In this document: piece by piece, positions 25,361 through 33,344 of the stretch
Position numbering within the stretch: position 1 is the first letter of the stretch
Layout: every line of letters starts with the position of its first letter
Source of the DNA: Chloroflexota bacterium
GTDB lineage: Bacteria > Chloroflexota > Anaerolineae > UBA4142
Reading direction: 5' to 3'
Assembly (NCBI GenBank): GCA_016219275.1
Contig: JACRBM010000065.1
Location: 1-45,698, forward strand
DNA: 45,698 nt
The notes under the pieces: model-generated
Told to the model about the DNA's origin: nothing
Seen by the model: only the letters and a program-made list of their open reading frames with translations
Database searches by the model: none
Program-made: the position numbers and the translations under genes

Positions 25361-26616
25361 AACGAATAGCCAACCTTGGCGGCGTCGTCGTAAAACATTT
25401 TCACGGTATCGAGCGAATACTCGTCCAGGTCTTTGCCGACGAGATTCAGTTTCTTGAGAATATCATTTGTCACGGTGATGATGTGACACCCGATCGCATC
25501 CGCATGAAACACGTTGAGCAATTCGCGCGGGCTTGCCCAGATCAATTCGACGTTTGGGTACGGACGGATGAGTTCGACCGCCGCCGCCATCATCGGCACC
25601 GGGTCGCGTCCCGTATCGGCGATGCGCCCGGCGAACACGGATACGCACGACGGCGCGCCGCCCGCGAGCGCCGCGCTCACGTCGCGCACTTGCGCGAGCG
25701 TCATCATCGCGGTGACGTTCAACTGGATGCCCGCGTCCGCCAAGCGACGAATGAGTGGAATCGCGGATTCGCGGCGCGTGTTCGTCACCGGAATTTTGAC
25801 GTAGACATTCGCGCCCCACTGCGCGATCAAGCGCGCTTGGCGTTCCATCTCCGCAAACTCGTCCGAGAACACTTCGAATGAAATCGGACGATCTGGAATC
25901 GCCTGCAACATATCGCGCGCGAACGCGGTGTAATCCGCGATGCCGGCTTTACGCATCAGCGTCGGATTCGTCGTAAACCCCTTGATGAACGGCTGGCGAT
26001 ACATTTCGAGCATCCCCGCCTTGTCCGCGCCATCCGCAAATATTTTGACGCGCAAATCACTGATCGCTTTCATCCCGATGTTGCCTCCACTTGTCATGAT
26101 GATCCACTCCGCCGCGTCGCGGAGTGACTGCACGCGCACGTCCGCAGACGCGCCGCGCCACGTCTCCGCATATCTGCCGTCGAGATGAATCGTGCGACAA
26201 CCGGCGCGGCGTCCGGCTTGTACATCTTTCCAGCGGTCGCCGATCATAAAACTCGCGGCGAGATCAATGTTGTATTCACGCGCGGCTTGGACGAGCAAAC
26301 CCGGCGCGGGCTTGCGACATTCGCACGCGTCCGCATCATCGTGATAGCACACGCGAATTTCGTCGAGCGGCAAACGCGCGCGCAACGCGGCGTTGATCGC
26401 TTCGACCATCGCGCGCGTTTGCGTTCCGCGCGCCACGTCCGGCTGATTCGTCACGCCGATCAGCAAAAATCCCGCCGCGCGCAACGCGCGCAACGCGTCC
26501 CGCGCATCGCCAGGAATTTCCAATTGATCGAGATTCGCCGGCGGATGCGGCTTGCCCTCGCGCACGATCGCGCGATTGAGCACGCCATCGCGATCAAAAA
26601 ATACCGCGCGCGTCAT
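25357..26616 (-). CDS. gmhB: GmhB-type HAD phosphatase fused to transaldolase
   Basis: A 419-residue fusion. Residues 1-170 are an HAD-IIIA phosphatase of the GmhB kind, which removes the 7-phosphate of D-glycero-D-manno-heptose 1,7-bisphosphate: nucleophile D8 in FFDRDG, VTNQPD, a zinc loop C90, H92, C98 and C100 followed by RKPAPG, and MIGDRWKD. Residues 182-419 form a complete transaldolase: IFADGAD with D195, GFTTNPTLMRKAG, the Schiff-base K274 in VYVKIPVTNT, SVFAGRIADTGRDP, ASPREL. Transaldolase can make sedoheptulose 7-phosphate, the pathway's starting sugar. The ATG 26616 overlaps the HddC-SIS stop as ATGA. An internal ATG (26073) with GGAGG ten bases upstream could give free transaldolase. 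Confidence 0.9.
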   Translation of the reverse strand: MTRAVFFDRDGVLNRAIVREGKPHPPANLDQLEIPGDARDALRALRAAGFLLIGVTNQPDVARGTQTRAMVEAINAALRARLPLDEIRVCYHDDADACECRKPAPGLLVQAAREYNIDLAASFMIGDRWKDVQAGRRAGCRTIHLDGRYAETWRGASADVRVQSLRDAAEWIIMTSGGNIGMKAISDLRVKIFADGADKAGMLEMYRQPFIKGFTTNPTLMRKAGIADYTAFARDMLQAIPDRPISFEVFSDEFAEMERQARLIAQWGANVYVKIPVTNTRRESAIPLIRRLADAGIQLNVTAMMTLAQVRDVSAALAGGAPSCVSVFAGRIADTGRDPVPMMAAAVELIRPYPNVELIWASPRELLNVFHADAIGCHIITVTNDILKKLNLVGKDLDEYSLDTVKMFYDDAAKVGYSL

Positions 26617-27914
26617 CGCACCGATTCCCACTTGGTCGGCGCGGCTTTGAGCGCGGGATGCGTGACGAGCAAATGCCACACGACGGCTTGAAACGCTTCG
26701 GCGTGCGGGGTCACGTGCGCCGCATTCACCGTTGGAATGATCACGCACGCGTCCGCAACCTGCGCGGTGTAACCGCCATCGCGCCCGACAATTCCCAGGA
26801 CGCGCGCGCCGATCTCTTTGGCGTACTTTAACGCGCTAACCAAATTCGGGCTGACATTTTTTTTGAGATCGCCGCCGCCAACCGAAAAGACTAGGAGTGC
26901 GTCGTCGGGGCGCAGGCGGCTGACCTTGAGCCACTCGGCGAACACGCTTGCCCAGCCCTCGTCGTTCGTGCGCGCAGTGAGTTCGGACACGTTGTCGGTC
27001 GGCGCGTACGTTTCGAGCGCGGCAAGTTTGCGGAAATCGTTGACCGCGTGCGACGCGTTCGCCGCGCTCCCACCCACACCCAGGATGAACAAGCGACCGC
27101 CGCGCGCGCGCGTATCGGCGAGCATCGCGGCGACGCGCTCGATCGCGTTCGTATCTAATTGCTGAATAATTTCAATTGCTTCATCCAAAAATTGTTTCGT
27201 GAAACTCATTGCGATTGTTCCTTGTTCCACCAGATAGTGTCGCGTTTCTTCCAAACCCTCGAACGAGCCGATTTCGTAGAAACGCTCCGCCACCGCGTAC
27301 CCGGCAAGTTCGCCGCGCGCGAGCAAGTTCTGATACAGCGTCGCGAGATCGTACGGTTCGTTCGTCGGCACATCGGCGAACGCCGACGCGCGCAACACAC
27401 CTAAACCGTAATCAATGTGGCGCATTTGTGGCGTTGCATGGCGCTTATCGTACACCAAAATGCGTCCATCGGCAAACTCGACGTTGCTCTTGTCCCAACG
27501 TCCGGCATTCAGGTAGACCGTCATCAACGCGAGTTTGCCGCTCGCTTCGAACGCGGTTTGCGCGGCGCGATAATCGCACGGCAAATACGAATCGCCGTAC
27601 AAAACGAAAAACGCGTTGCCGAGCAAGGGCAGCGCGCGTTTCAACGCGCCGGCAGTGCCGCGCAGTTGATCGCCGTCAAACGAAAAATCGGCGCGCACTC
27701 CCCAGTGCGCGCCATCGCCGACGACTTGCTGAATCCTCTCGCCGAGATACCCGGCGCAGATGACCACGCGTGTGACGCCGCGCGAACGCAACAGTCGCAA
27801 CTGATGCGCGATGAATGGTTCGCCGTTCACATCGAGCAACGACTTGGGAATCGTTTCGGTCAGCGGTCGCAATCGTGTCGCGAGACCGCCGGCAAGGATC
27901 GCGACCGGCAACAT
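26613..27914 (-). CDS. hddC: Heptose-1-P guanylyltransferase (HddC) fused to SIS isomerase (GmhA-like)
   Basis: A 433-residue fusion. Residues 1-230 are a sugar nucleotidyltransferase: AILAGGLATRLRPLTETIPK, FSFDGDQLRGTAGALKRAL, FFVLYGDSY, ending ERFYEIGSFEGLEETRHYL. This is the HddC type that couples GTP to D-glycero-alpha-D-manno-heptose 1-phosphate. Residues 236-433 are a SIS domain (GGRLFILGVGGSAANASHAV, LLVFSVGGGDLKKNVSPNLV, HVTPHAEAFQAVVWHLL) that would isomerise sedoheptulose 7-phosphate to heptose 7-phosphate; the metal or active residues only partly match E. coli GmhA. The ATG at 27914 shares a base with the HddA stop, and a GTG at 27917 is also possible. An internal ATG (27209) with AAGGA nine bases upstream lies at the domain border. 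Confidence 0.88.
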   Translation of the reverse strand: MLPVAILAGGLATRLRPLTETIPKSLLDVNGEPFIAHQLRLLRSRGVTRVVICAGYLGERIQQVVGDGAHWGVRADFSFDGDQLRGTAGALKRALPLLGNAFFVLYGDSYLPCDYRAAQTAFEASGKLALMTVYLNAGRWDKSNVEFADGRILVYDKRHATPQMRHIDYGLGVLRASAFADVPTNEPYDLATLYQNLLARGELAGYAVAERFYEIGSFEGLEETRHYLVEQGTIAMSFTKQFLDEAIEIIQQLDTNAIERVAAMLADTRARGGRLFILGVGGSAANASHAVNDFRKLAALETYAPTDNVSELTARTNDEGWASVFAEWLKVSRLRPDDALLVFSVGGGDLKKNVSPNLVSALKYAKEIGARVLGIVGRDGGYTAQVADACVIIPTVNAAHVTPHAEAFQAVVWHLLVTHPALKAAPTKWESVR

Positions 27915-28894
27915 CACGATAACATCACCTTGGTTCCTTCAAAGTCAAAACGAAATCGCACTTCTTCCAAGCCCGCGTGCGCCATCGCTTGGCGCAGACG
28001 TTTGCGGTCTTCGGCGTAGAACATCAAAAAGCCGCCGCCGCCTGCGCCGACGAGTTTGCCGCCAATCGCGCCGTTCTTGCGACCCAGGTCGTACCACTCG
28101 TCAATTTGCGGATTGCTCATCCCAGCGGAACGTTTGCGTTTGTGTTCCCAATGCGTGTGCATAATCTCACCCAGTTCTGCCGGATGATTCGCTTCGAGCA
28201 CGCGTTGCGTTTGCAACCCTAGTTCTTTGACGTAATGCAAATTTTGCAACATGCTAGAATCGGCTTGTTGCGTGCGTTTTTGTTGATCTTGCAGAATGCT
28301 CCCCGCGCTGCGCGAAAAGCCGGTAAAGAACAAGAGCAGGTTGTCTTCCAAATCGAACAGCGTGTCCATGCTGATTTTGAGCGGCGCGGCGTTCACCGAA
28401 TCGTCCGGGTTGAAATGAAAACAGGTGATGCCGCCGTATGCCGCGATGTACTGATCTTGCTTGCCGACCGGCTCGCCCAAGCGTTCGATTTCGATTTCAC
28501 ACGCGAGCCGCGCCAACTCGCTCATCAGGACGAGACGACGACGATGCGCGAACAAGGCGCGAAGCAACGCGACGGTGAAACTGCCTGACGATCCCAGCCC
28601 GGTGCCGGCGGGAATATCGGCGAGCGTCGTGATTTCAATTTGGGGCGTTTTGAAATCGAGCAAACGCAACGATTCGCGGATGATGCGATGTTGCACCTGA
28701 TCAATCTGTTCGACTTTTTCGAGTTGGGAGTACTTGAGAAAGATGCCCGGCGCGAACGGACGAATGACCGAGACATAGACGTACTTGTCAATCGCGGCGG
28801 CGATCAAAAAGCCGCCATGCTCGCGATAGTACGACGGCAGATCGGTGCCGCCGCCGCCGAGCGAAATACGCAGAGGACTACGCGTGATGATCAT
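27914..28894 (-). CDS. hddA: GHMP-family heptose-7-phosphate kinase (HddA)
   Basis: A 326-residue GHMP kinase. It starts ITRSPLRISLGGGGTDLPSY, typical of HddA, and has the ATP loop PAGTGLGSSGSFTVALL, the EPVGKQDQYIAAYGGITCF motif and the C-terminal GAGGGGFLMFY. HddA phosphorylates C1 of D-glycero-D-manno-heptose 7-phosphate and commits it to the GDP-heptose branch. It is the first of three overlapping genes (HddA, HddC-SIS, GmhB-transaldolase), which together cover every step from pentose-phosphate sugars to GDP-heptose. The ATG at 28894 follows a repeat-filled spacer of 137 bases, so the module may have been placed here as a unit. Confidence 0.93.
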   Translation of the reverse strand: MIITRSPLRISLGGGGTDLPSYYREHGGFLIAAAIDKYVYVSVIRPFAPGIFLKYSQLEKVEQIDQVQHRIIRESLRLLDFKTPQIEITTLADIPAGTGLGSSGSFTVALLRALFAHRRRLVLMSELARLACEIEIERLGEPVGKQDQYIAAYGGITCFHFNPDDSVNAAPLKISMDTLFDLEDNLLLFFTGFSRSAGSILQDQQKRTQQADSSMLQNLHYVKELGLQTQRVLEANHPAELGEIMHTHWEHKRKRSAGMSNPQIDEWYDLGRKNGAIGGKLVGAGGGGFLMFYAEDRKRLRQAMAHAGLEEVRFRFDFEGTKVMLS

Positions 28895-28930
28895 TTTGGA
28901 TTTTCGATTTGTGATTTTGGATTAGTAGAT
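28892..28930. repeat. Heptanucleotide repeat array
   Basis: Units TCATTTT, GGATTTT, CGATTTG, TGATTTT and GGATTAG follow in a 7-base phase directly upstream of the HddA start codon. It shares its period with the arrays at 285, 14826 and 22472. Confidence 0.6.
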
Positions 28931-28933
28931 TCG

Positions 28934-29027
28934 CCTCACCCCGCTCCCCCAACCCCCTCTCCCCTCTCCTGAAACGAAGTTCAGTTTCAGGAGAGGGGAG
29001 AGGGGGCAAAGGGAGTGAGGGGTGAGG
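28934..29027. repeat. Long hairpin repeat element
   Basis: A perfect 23-bp stem (28953-28975 with 28984-29006) with an 8-base loop. Outer arms CCTCACCCC (28934-28942) and GGGGTGAGG (29019-29027) are again exact complements. The composition matches the twin-hairpin repeat at 125-206. It lies between the Gfo/Idh stop and the HddA start and could attenuate transcription or protect mRNA ends. Confidence 0.9.
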
Positions 29028-29031
29028 ATGG

Positions 29032-30006
29032 CTATTTGGATTTTCGATAAATTTCTTCGACGATTTCCAGCGCCGCGCGCGCGTCACGTAAATTCGCGGC
29101 GGGTTCGCGCCCGAAACGAATGTCGTCGAGGAATTCCACGAATTCGTTTTCCCAGGACGCGTCGCCCATCGGATATTCCCAGATCGTCGTTTCAGGTGGA
29201 CCCATCTGCGGCAACATTTTGTAGAACGCCAACCGCTCGACACCGTAACTGCCGCCGAGACCGCTGATGTCGAGTTTCGCATCGTGACCGTAAATCTCAA
29301 ACGAAAAGAGATTTTTCCATTCGGTGCAACTAACGTGCAGGAACGCGGTCTGTTGTTGCGCGGTTTTCAAAAGCATGAACGCGTTATCGTCCACTGGCAT
29401 TTGCCAAAAGTACGTGTGCGCGAAACCTTGCGTCTCGACGAAATCGCCGAGAAACCAGCGCGCGAGATCAATCAGATGCACGCCCTGGTCAATCAACTCC
29501 CCGCCGCCGGAAATGTCCGGATTCGCGCGCCACTCTTTGTCGTAGCCGATGCGTCCGCCGTGTCCGTAGCGCGCGCGCACGAACATCATTTCGCCGAGCG
29601 CACCCGATTCAAAAATCTCGCGCGCCTTGCGAAACGCCGGATGATAGCGATGGTTGAACCCGACGCGCACGCAAACGTGTTTCTGTTTCGCCGCGTCTAT
29701 AACGGGCGCGAGTTCCGCCGCGCGGCGCGCCGCCGGTTTTTCGACGAGCACGTGCTTGCCCGCGTTCACCGCGCCGAGTGTGATCTCGGCGAGCAAGTTG
29801 TTCGTCGTCGCGACGATCACGATGTCCACATCCGCGCGTTCAACTACCGCGCGCCAATCGGAGTACGCACGCGCGCCCGGCGCGGTTCGCGCGAGCGACT
29901 CGGCGCGTTCCAGCGCAATGTCCGCGCACGCGACGAGTTTTGCGCCCGCCAACGCGCGCGCGCGTTTCTGTCCGATCAAGCCACAACCGATAATTGCGAC
30001 GTTCAT
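29032..30006 (-). CDS. Gfo/Idh/MocA-family oxidoreductase
   Basis: A 324-residue NAD(P)-dependent sugar oxidoreductase. The Rossmann motif is VAIIGCGLIGQKRARAL at the N-terminus, the family hallmark EKP is in KHVLVEKPAAR, and RVGFNHRYHPAFRKAREI follows. The catalytic-region pattern SGGGELIDQGVHLIDLARWFLG is typical of glycan-locus members such as WlbA-like dehydrogenases, which oxidise or reduce C3 of nucleotide sugars. The ATG at 30006 is used; an in-frame TTG at 30018 is less likely. It sits between the SDR and the HddA genes, with repeat elements on both sides, so a role in altering a nucleotide sugar is likely but the substrate is unknown. Confidence 0.9.
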   Translation of the reverse strand: MNVAIIGCGLIGQKRARALAGAKLVACADIALERAESLARTAPGARAYSDWRAVVERADVDIVIVATTNNLLAEITLGAVNAGKHVLVEKPAARRAAELAPVIDAAKQKHVCVRVGFNHRYHPAFRKAREIFESGALGEMMFVRARYGHGGRIGYDKEWRANPDISGGGELIDQGVHLIDLARWFLGDFVETQGFAHTYFWQMPVDDNAFMLLKTAQQQTAFLHVSCTEWKNLFSFEIYGHDAKLDISGLGGSYGVERLAFYKMLPQMGPPETTIWEYPMGDASWENEFVEFLDDIRFGREPAANLRDARAALEIVEEIYRKSK

Positions 30007-30020
30007 TGCTGTTCTCAAGT

Positions 30021-30240
30021 TATCCCCGAATTACGCGAATCTCCGCTAATTTTCCGAGAGCGTAGCACCGTTGCCGAATCATTGCAGAAATTTTTACCGC
30101 AGAGGCGCGGAGCACACAGAGAACGCAGAATTTTTTTTGTTTTTTCTCTGCGCCCTCGGCGTCTCGGCGGTGAATTCCAAATTTATAGTTGCGATGCTCC
30201 AGTGTCATTTTTTCGCGTAAATTCGCGTAATTCGCGGATA
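30021..30240. repeat. 220-bp nested inverted-repeat element
   Basis: Outer arms: TATCCCCGAATTACGCGAAT at 30021-30040 and its reverse complement with one mismatch at 30221-30240. Inside them is a second imperfect pair of 29-base arms (30093-30121 with 30146-30174) built on TTTACCGC..GAG..CGC and CTCTGCGCC..GGCGGTGAA. There is no open frame of note inside. It may be two repeats, one inserted within the other. It occupies the whole gap between the SDR and Gfo/Idh genes. Confidence 0.85.
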
Positions 30241-30244
30241 GAAA

Positions 30245-31102
30245 TTATCCCCAATCCTTGCCGCGTTCTTTCGGCACGATGCGCCGCAGCGTGTAAATAT
30301 CCGTGCGCGCCAAATCATCGCGATACTGTGGCAGTTGTTCCCAGGGATCCCAGACCGCGCTAATCAACTTGCCGGTGATGCCGTCGCTCGCGCGCGTTGC
30401 GAGAAACACACACAACGCTGCGCCGCGTTCGAGCGGCGTGCCGCCCTGCTCTTTTTGTTTACGCGATTGTTCGTAAAATGCCTGCCCAACTTGTTCGGGT
30501 CCGGCTTGCAAGATTTCGTCGAGCAACCGCGTGTTGAGCGCGCCGGGTGCGATCGAGTTCACGTCAATGTTCCAGTCGCGCACTTCTTCCGCGAGTGTTT
30601 CACCAAACCGTACGACGCCGGCTTTCGATGCGGCGTACGCGCTGAGATTCGGCATCGGCTTGGTCGCGCCGCCGCCGGAAAGAATGATGATCTTGCCATG
30701 CTTTTGCTGCTTCAGGTGCGGCACGACTGCGCGACAAAGCAAAACTGTGCCGAGCAAATTAATTGCAATCGCTTGCGCCCACTCGTCCCAATCCACGTTT
30801 TCAATCGCGCCCTTGGGACCGTACACGCCCGCGTTCGACACGACGATGTCGAGTCCGCCCAGTTGTGCGAGTGTCGCTTCAACGAGTCGTTCGACATCCT
30901 CCCGCCGCGACACATCGGCGTGCATTGCGGCGACGCGCGCCATGCCAAGCGCCGCGACCTCGCGTTGAGCGCGTGCCAATGCCAATTCGTTCCGCGCGCA
31001 CAACATCACGTCCGCGCCTTCGGCGACGAACGCACGCGCGACCGCGAGACCAAAGCCCTGGCTTGCGCCGGTGATGAGTGTGCGTTGCCCTTGAAGTTTC
31101 AT
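30245..31102 (-). CDS. Short-chain dehydrogenase/reductase
   Basis: A 285-residue SDR with the cofactor site TLITGASQGFGLAVARAF, the NAG motif in VVSNAGVYGP, the catalytic Ser region IIILSGGGATKP and Tyr-Lys in LSAYAASKAG, so the triad is complete. A 40-residue C-terminal extension (WEQLPQYRDDLARTDIYTL) is longer than in the simplest SDRs. The ATG at 31102 overlaps the TGA of the dehydrogenase upstream as ATGA. In this context it probably reduces or oxidises a sugar intermediate, possibly the product of the neighbouring UGD-like or epimerase enzymes. The substrate cannot be told from the sequence. Confidence 0.9.
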   Translation of the reverse strand: MKLQGQRTLITGASQGFGLAVARAFVAEGADVMLCARNELALARAQREVAALGMARVAAMHADVSRREDVERLVEATLAQLGGLDIVVSNAGVYGPKGAIENVDWDEWAQAIAINLLGTVLLCRAVVPHLKQQKHGKIIILSGGGATKPMPNLSAYAASKAGVVRFGETLAEEVRDWNIDVNSIAPGALNTRLLDEILQAGPEQVGQAFYEQSRKQKEQGGTPLERGAALCVFLATRASDGITGKLISAVWDPWEQLPQYRDDLARTDIYTLRRIVPKERGKDWG

Positions 31103-32391
31103 TGCGATTTTCCTACTGCGATGTAACGAATGCGCGTATCGCGTCCCAGGTTCTTTTCGAGAAAGCGGCTCGCGTCGAGCACAATCGGTTGGCGCATCGC
31201 GCGTACAAGATCGTCCGCCATGAGCGTCGCAAATTCGGGGCACTCGGTCGCGATGACCGCGGCGTCGGCGTCGCGCAACGCCAACGCAATCGAATCGCGC
31301 AACTCGATCACGCGCGATAATTCATCGGGCAACGATTTCACCGCGGGGTCGAACACAACGACGGGCGCGCCTTGTTCGCGCAACCAGTGACACAACTCGA
31401 CCGCGCTCGAACGACGCAGCGTGTCCGTCCCAGGTTTGTACGTCAAGCCAAGCACAGCAATCGTCTTGCCGCGCAGATCGCCGAGCGCGTGCGTGAGCGC
31501 GCGACGCGCCCAGTGTTTGTGCTCGTCGTTGCTCGTGCGTACCGCCGCGAGCAAATTCGTTGGTGTGTTGTGTGCGTGCCCGACCTCGACCAGGAACGCG
31601 ATATCGCGCGCGAGCGTACCGCCAGCAAACGCGCCACCCGGACGCAAGTACGCTTTCGGTCCGATGCGCGCTTCACTCTTGAGTCCCCGCTCGACCTCGC
31701 GCGCATCCGCGCCGACACGTTCGCACAGCGACGCGATTTCGTTGATGAACGTGACCGAGGTCGCGAGAAACGCGTTGAGCGCGTGCTTGGTCATCTCCGC
31801 CGACTCGACCGACATCCATTCGAGCTTGTCCGTGATCGGCTTGAACAACTCGGCGATGCGCGCGCGATCCGCTTCGGTGCGCGCGCCGACCACCACACGG
31901 TCGGGATACAGAAACACGTCGAGCGCCTTGCCCAGCCGCAAATTTTCCGGCGAGTACGCGAACGACGCGCGACCGTTCGGCAAAGCGCGCGCGTACATTT
32001 CCGCGAGCCGGCGCGTCGAACCGACCGGCATTTGCGACGAGATCAGCACGAGCGCGTCATCGCGTAAATGCGGAAAAATCGCGTTGACGCGTTGGACGAC
32101 GTACTCCACATCCGCGACGTCGTTCTCGTCCACCGGCGTATCGTACGTCACCCACACAACCTCCGCGTCCGCGAGATCGCGCGGGTCGGCTGAGAATCGC
32201 AATGTGCCCGCGTCCAAATTTTTGCGCGTCAGTTCGTCCAGACCAGGTTCGGCGACCGGCAAGCGACCAACGCTCAACGCGCGAATCAATTCCGCGTCGT
32301 GATCGAACGCGACGACGCGATGCCCGACCGAGGCGAGGCACGCGGACGTGACTGTGCCGAGATGCCACAAACCAATTGTTGCGACGTTCAT
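31099..32391 (-). CDS. UDP-glucose/GDP-mannose dehydrogenase-like, catalytic Cys replaced
   Basis: A 430-residue member of the UDP-glucose/GDP-mannose dehydrogenase family. It has the NAD site VATIGLWHLGTVTSACLASVG, the middle helix AEMTKHALNAFLATSVTFIN with the conserved Lys and Asn, and the C-terminal NAD/UDP half (VLGLTYKPGTDTLRRSS). The expected GFGGSCFPKD reads AFAGGTLARD, placing T259 where the catalytic cysteine of four-electron dehydrogenases should be. It therefore may not make a uronic acid by the usual thiohemiacetal route and could catalyse a single oxidation or an epimerisation-type reaction. The start at 32391 overlaps the epimerase stop as ATGA. Confidence 0.9.
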   Translation of the reverse strand: MNVATIGLWHLGTVTSACLASVGHRVVAFDHDAELIRALSVGRLPVAEPGLDELTRKNLDAGTLRFSADPRDLADAEVVWVTYDTPVDENDVADVEYVVQRVNAIFPHLRDDALVLISSQMPVGSTRRLAEMYARALPNGRASFAYSPENLRLGKALDVFLYPDRVVVGARTEADRARIAELFKPITDKLEWMSVESAEMTKHALNAFLATSVTFINEIASLCERVGADAREVERGLKSEARIGPKAYLRPGGAFAGGTLARDIAFLVEVGHAHNTPTNLLAAVRTSNDEHKHWARRALTHALGDLRGKTIAVLGLTYKPGTDTLRRSSAVELCHWLREQGAPVVVFDPAVKSLPDELSRVIELRDSIALALRDADAAVIATECPEFATLMADDLVRAMRQPIVLDASRFLEKNLGRDTRIRYIAVGKSQ

Positions 32392-33341
32392 CGCCTCTCC
32401 AACACCCAGGGATTTTGTTCGAGGTATTGCACCGTGCGAACGATCCCCTCGCGAATCGTCAACTTGGGTTGCCAACCGAGTGCGCGAATTTTCGCGGCGT
32501 CGAGAAAGATGAACGGACTATCGCCGATCCAACCGCGCTCGCCGCCGGCGTACACGCGCTGCGGCGATAATTTAAGGTAATCACAAATCCAGCCAATCGA
32601 GTCGTCCACCTGGCAATATTCATCCGTGCCAAGGTTGAAAACGTTCACCTTGTCGTGCGCGCGATCGAGCGCGACAAAAATCGCGTCGAGACAATCCTGC
32701 ACGTAGAGGTACGACTTGCGTTGCTTGCCGTTGCCGAGAATATCGAGCCGGTCAGGATGCTCGCGCAGTTGTTTGTAGAAATCGAACACGTGCCCGTGCG
32801 TGTACCGTTCGCCAAGAATCGAGACGAACCGGAAAATATACCCGCGCATTCCGAATCCTTCGGCATACGCTTGAATCAATCCCTCCGCCGCGAGTTTCGA
32901 CGCGCCGTACAACGACGTTTGAATCGGAAACGGCGCGTTTTCCGGCGTTGGGAAAATCTGCGGCTCGCCGTAGATCGAACCGGTGGACGCGAACACGATG
33001 CGCCGAACGTCGTTGCGGCGCATCGCTTCGAGCACATTGTACGTCGCAATCGTGTTTTGCTCCAAGTCTTTGCGCGGATGTTGTGTGCCGAAACGGACAT
33101 CGGCATTTGCCGCCAGATGGAACACGATCTCCGCACCGCGCGTTGCGTCGGTCAGCGCGTCGAGATCGAGCGTGTCGCCACGCGTGAATTGAAATCGCGA
33201 TGATTGTCGCGCGTGGCTCAAAAATTCCGTTTGCCCGGTCGCCAGGTTGTCGTACCCGACGACCGCGTGCCCATCGCGCAACAAACGATCTGTGAGATTG
33301 CTTCCAATAAACCCGGCGCAGCCGGTCACAACGCAATGCAC
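32388..33341 (-). CDS. NAD-dependent epimerase/dehydratase (GalE-like extended SDR)
   Basis: A 317-residue extended SDR of the nucleotide-sugar epimerase group. It has VVTGCAGFIGSNLTDRL at the N-terminus, FHLAANADVRFG, the catalytic region ASTGSIYGEPQIFPT and YGASKLAAEGL (Tyr-x3-Lys), and RKSYLYVQDCLDAIFVAL, as in UDP-glucose 4-epimerase relatives. The GTG at 33341 has CAGGAG six bases upstream. It overlaps the dehydrogenase gene downstream and lies three bases after the GT2 gene upstream, so they are co-transcribed. Whether it acts on UDP-hexose or on GDP-heptose is open. Confidence 0.92.
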   Translation of the reverse strand: MHCVVTGCAGFIGSNLTDRLLRDGHAVVGYDNLATGQTEFLSHARQSSRFQFTRGDTLDLDALTDATRGAEIVFHLAANADVRFGTQHPRKDLEQNTIATYNVLEAMRRNDVRRIVFASTGSIYGEPQIFPTPENAPFPIQTSLYGASKLAAEGLIQAYAEGFGMRGYIFRFVSILGERYTHGHVFDFYKQLREHPDRLDILGNGKQRKSYLYVQDCLDAIFVALDRAHDKVNVFNLGTDEYCQVDDSIGWICDYLKLSPQRVYAGGERGWIGDSPFIFLDAAKIRALGWQPKLTIREGIVRTVQYLEQNPWVLERR

Positions 33342-33344
33342 GAT

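Noticed and set aside
30081-30180. A small RNA gene in the SDR to Gfo/Idh gap
   Set aside because: The hairpin matches a nested repeat layout and there is no convincing promoter, so an independent RNA gene is not supported.
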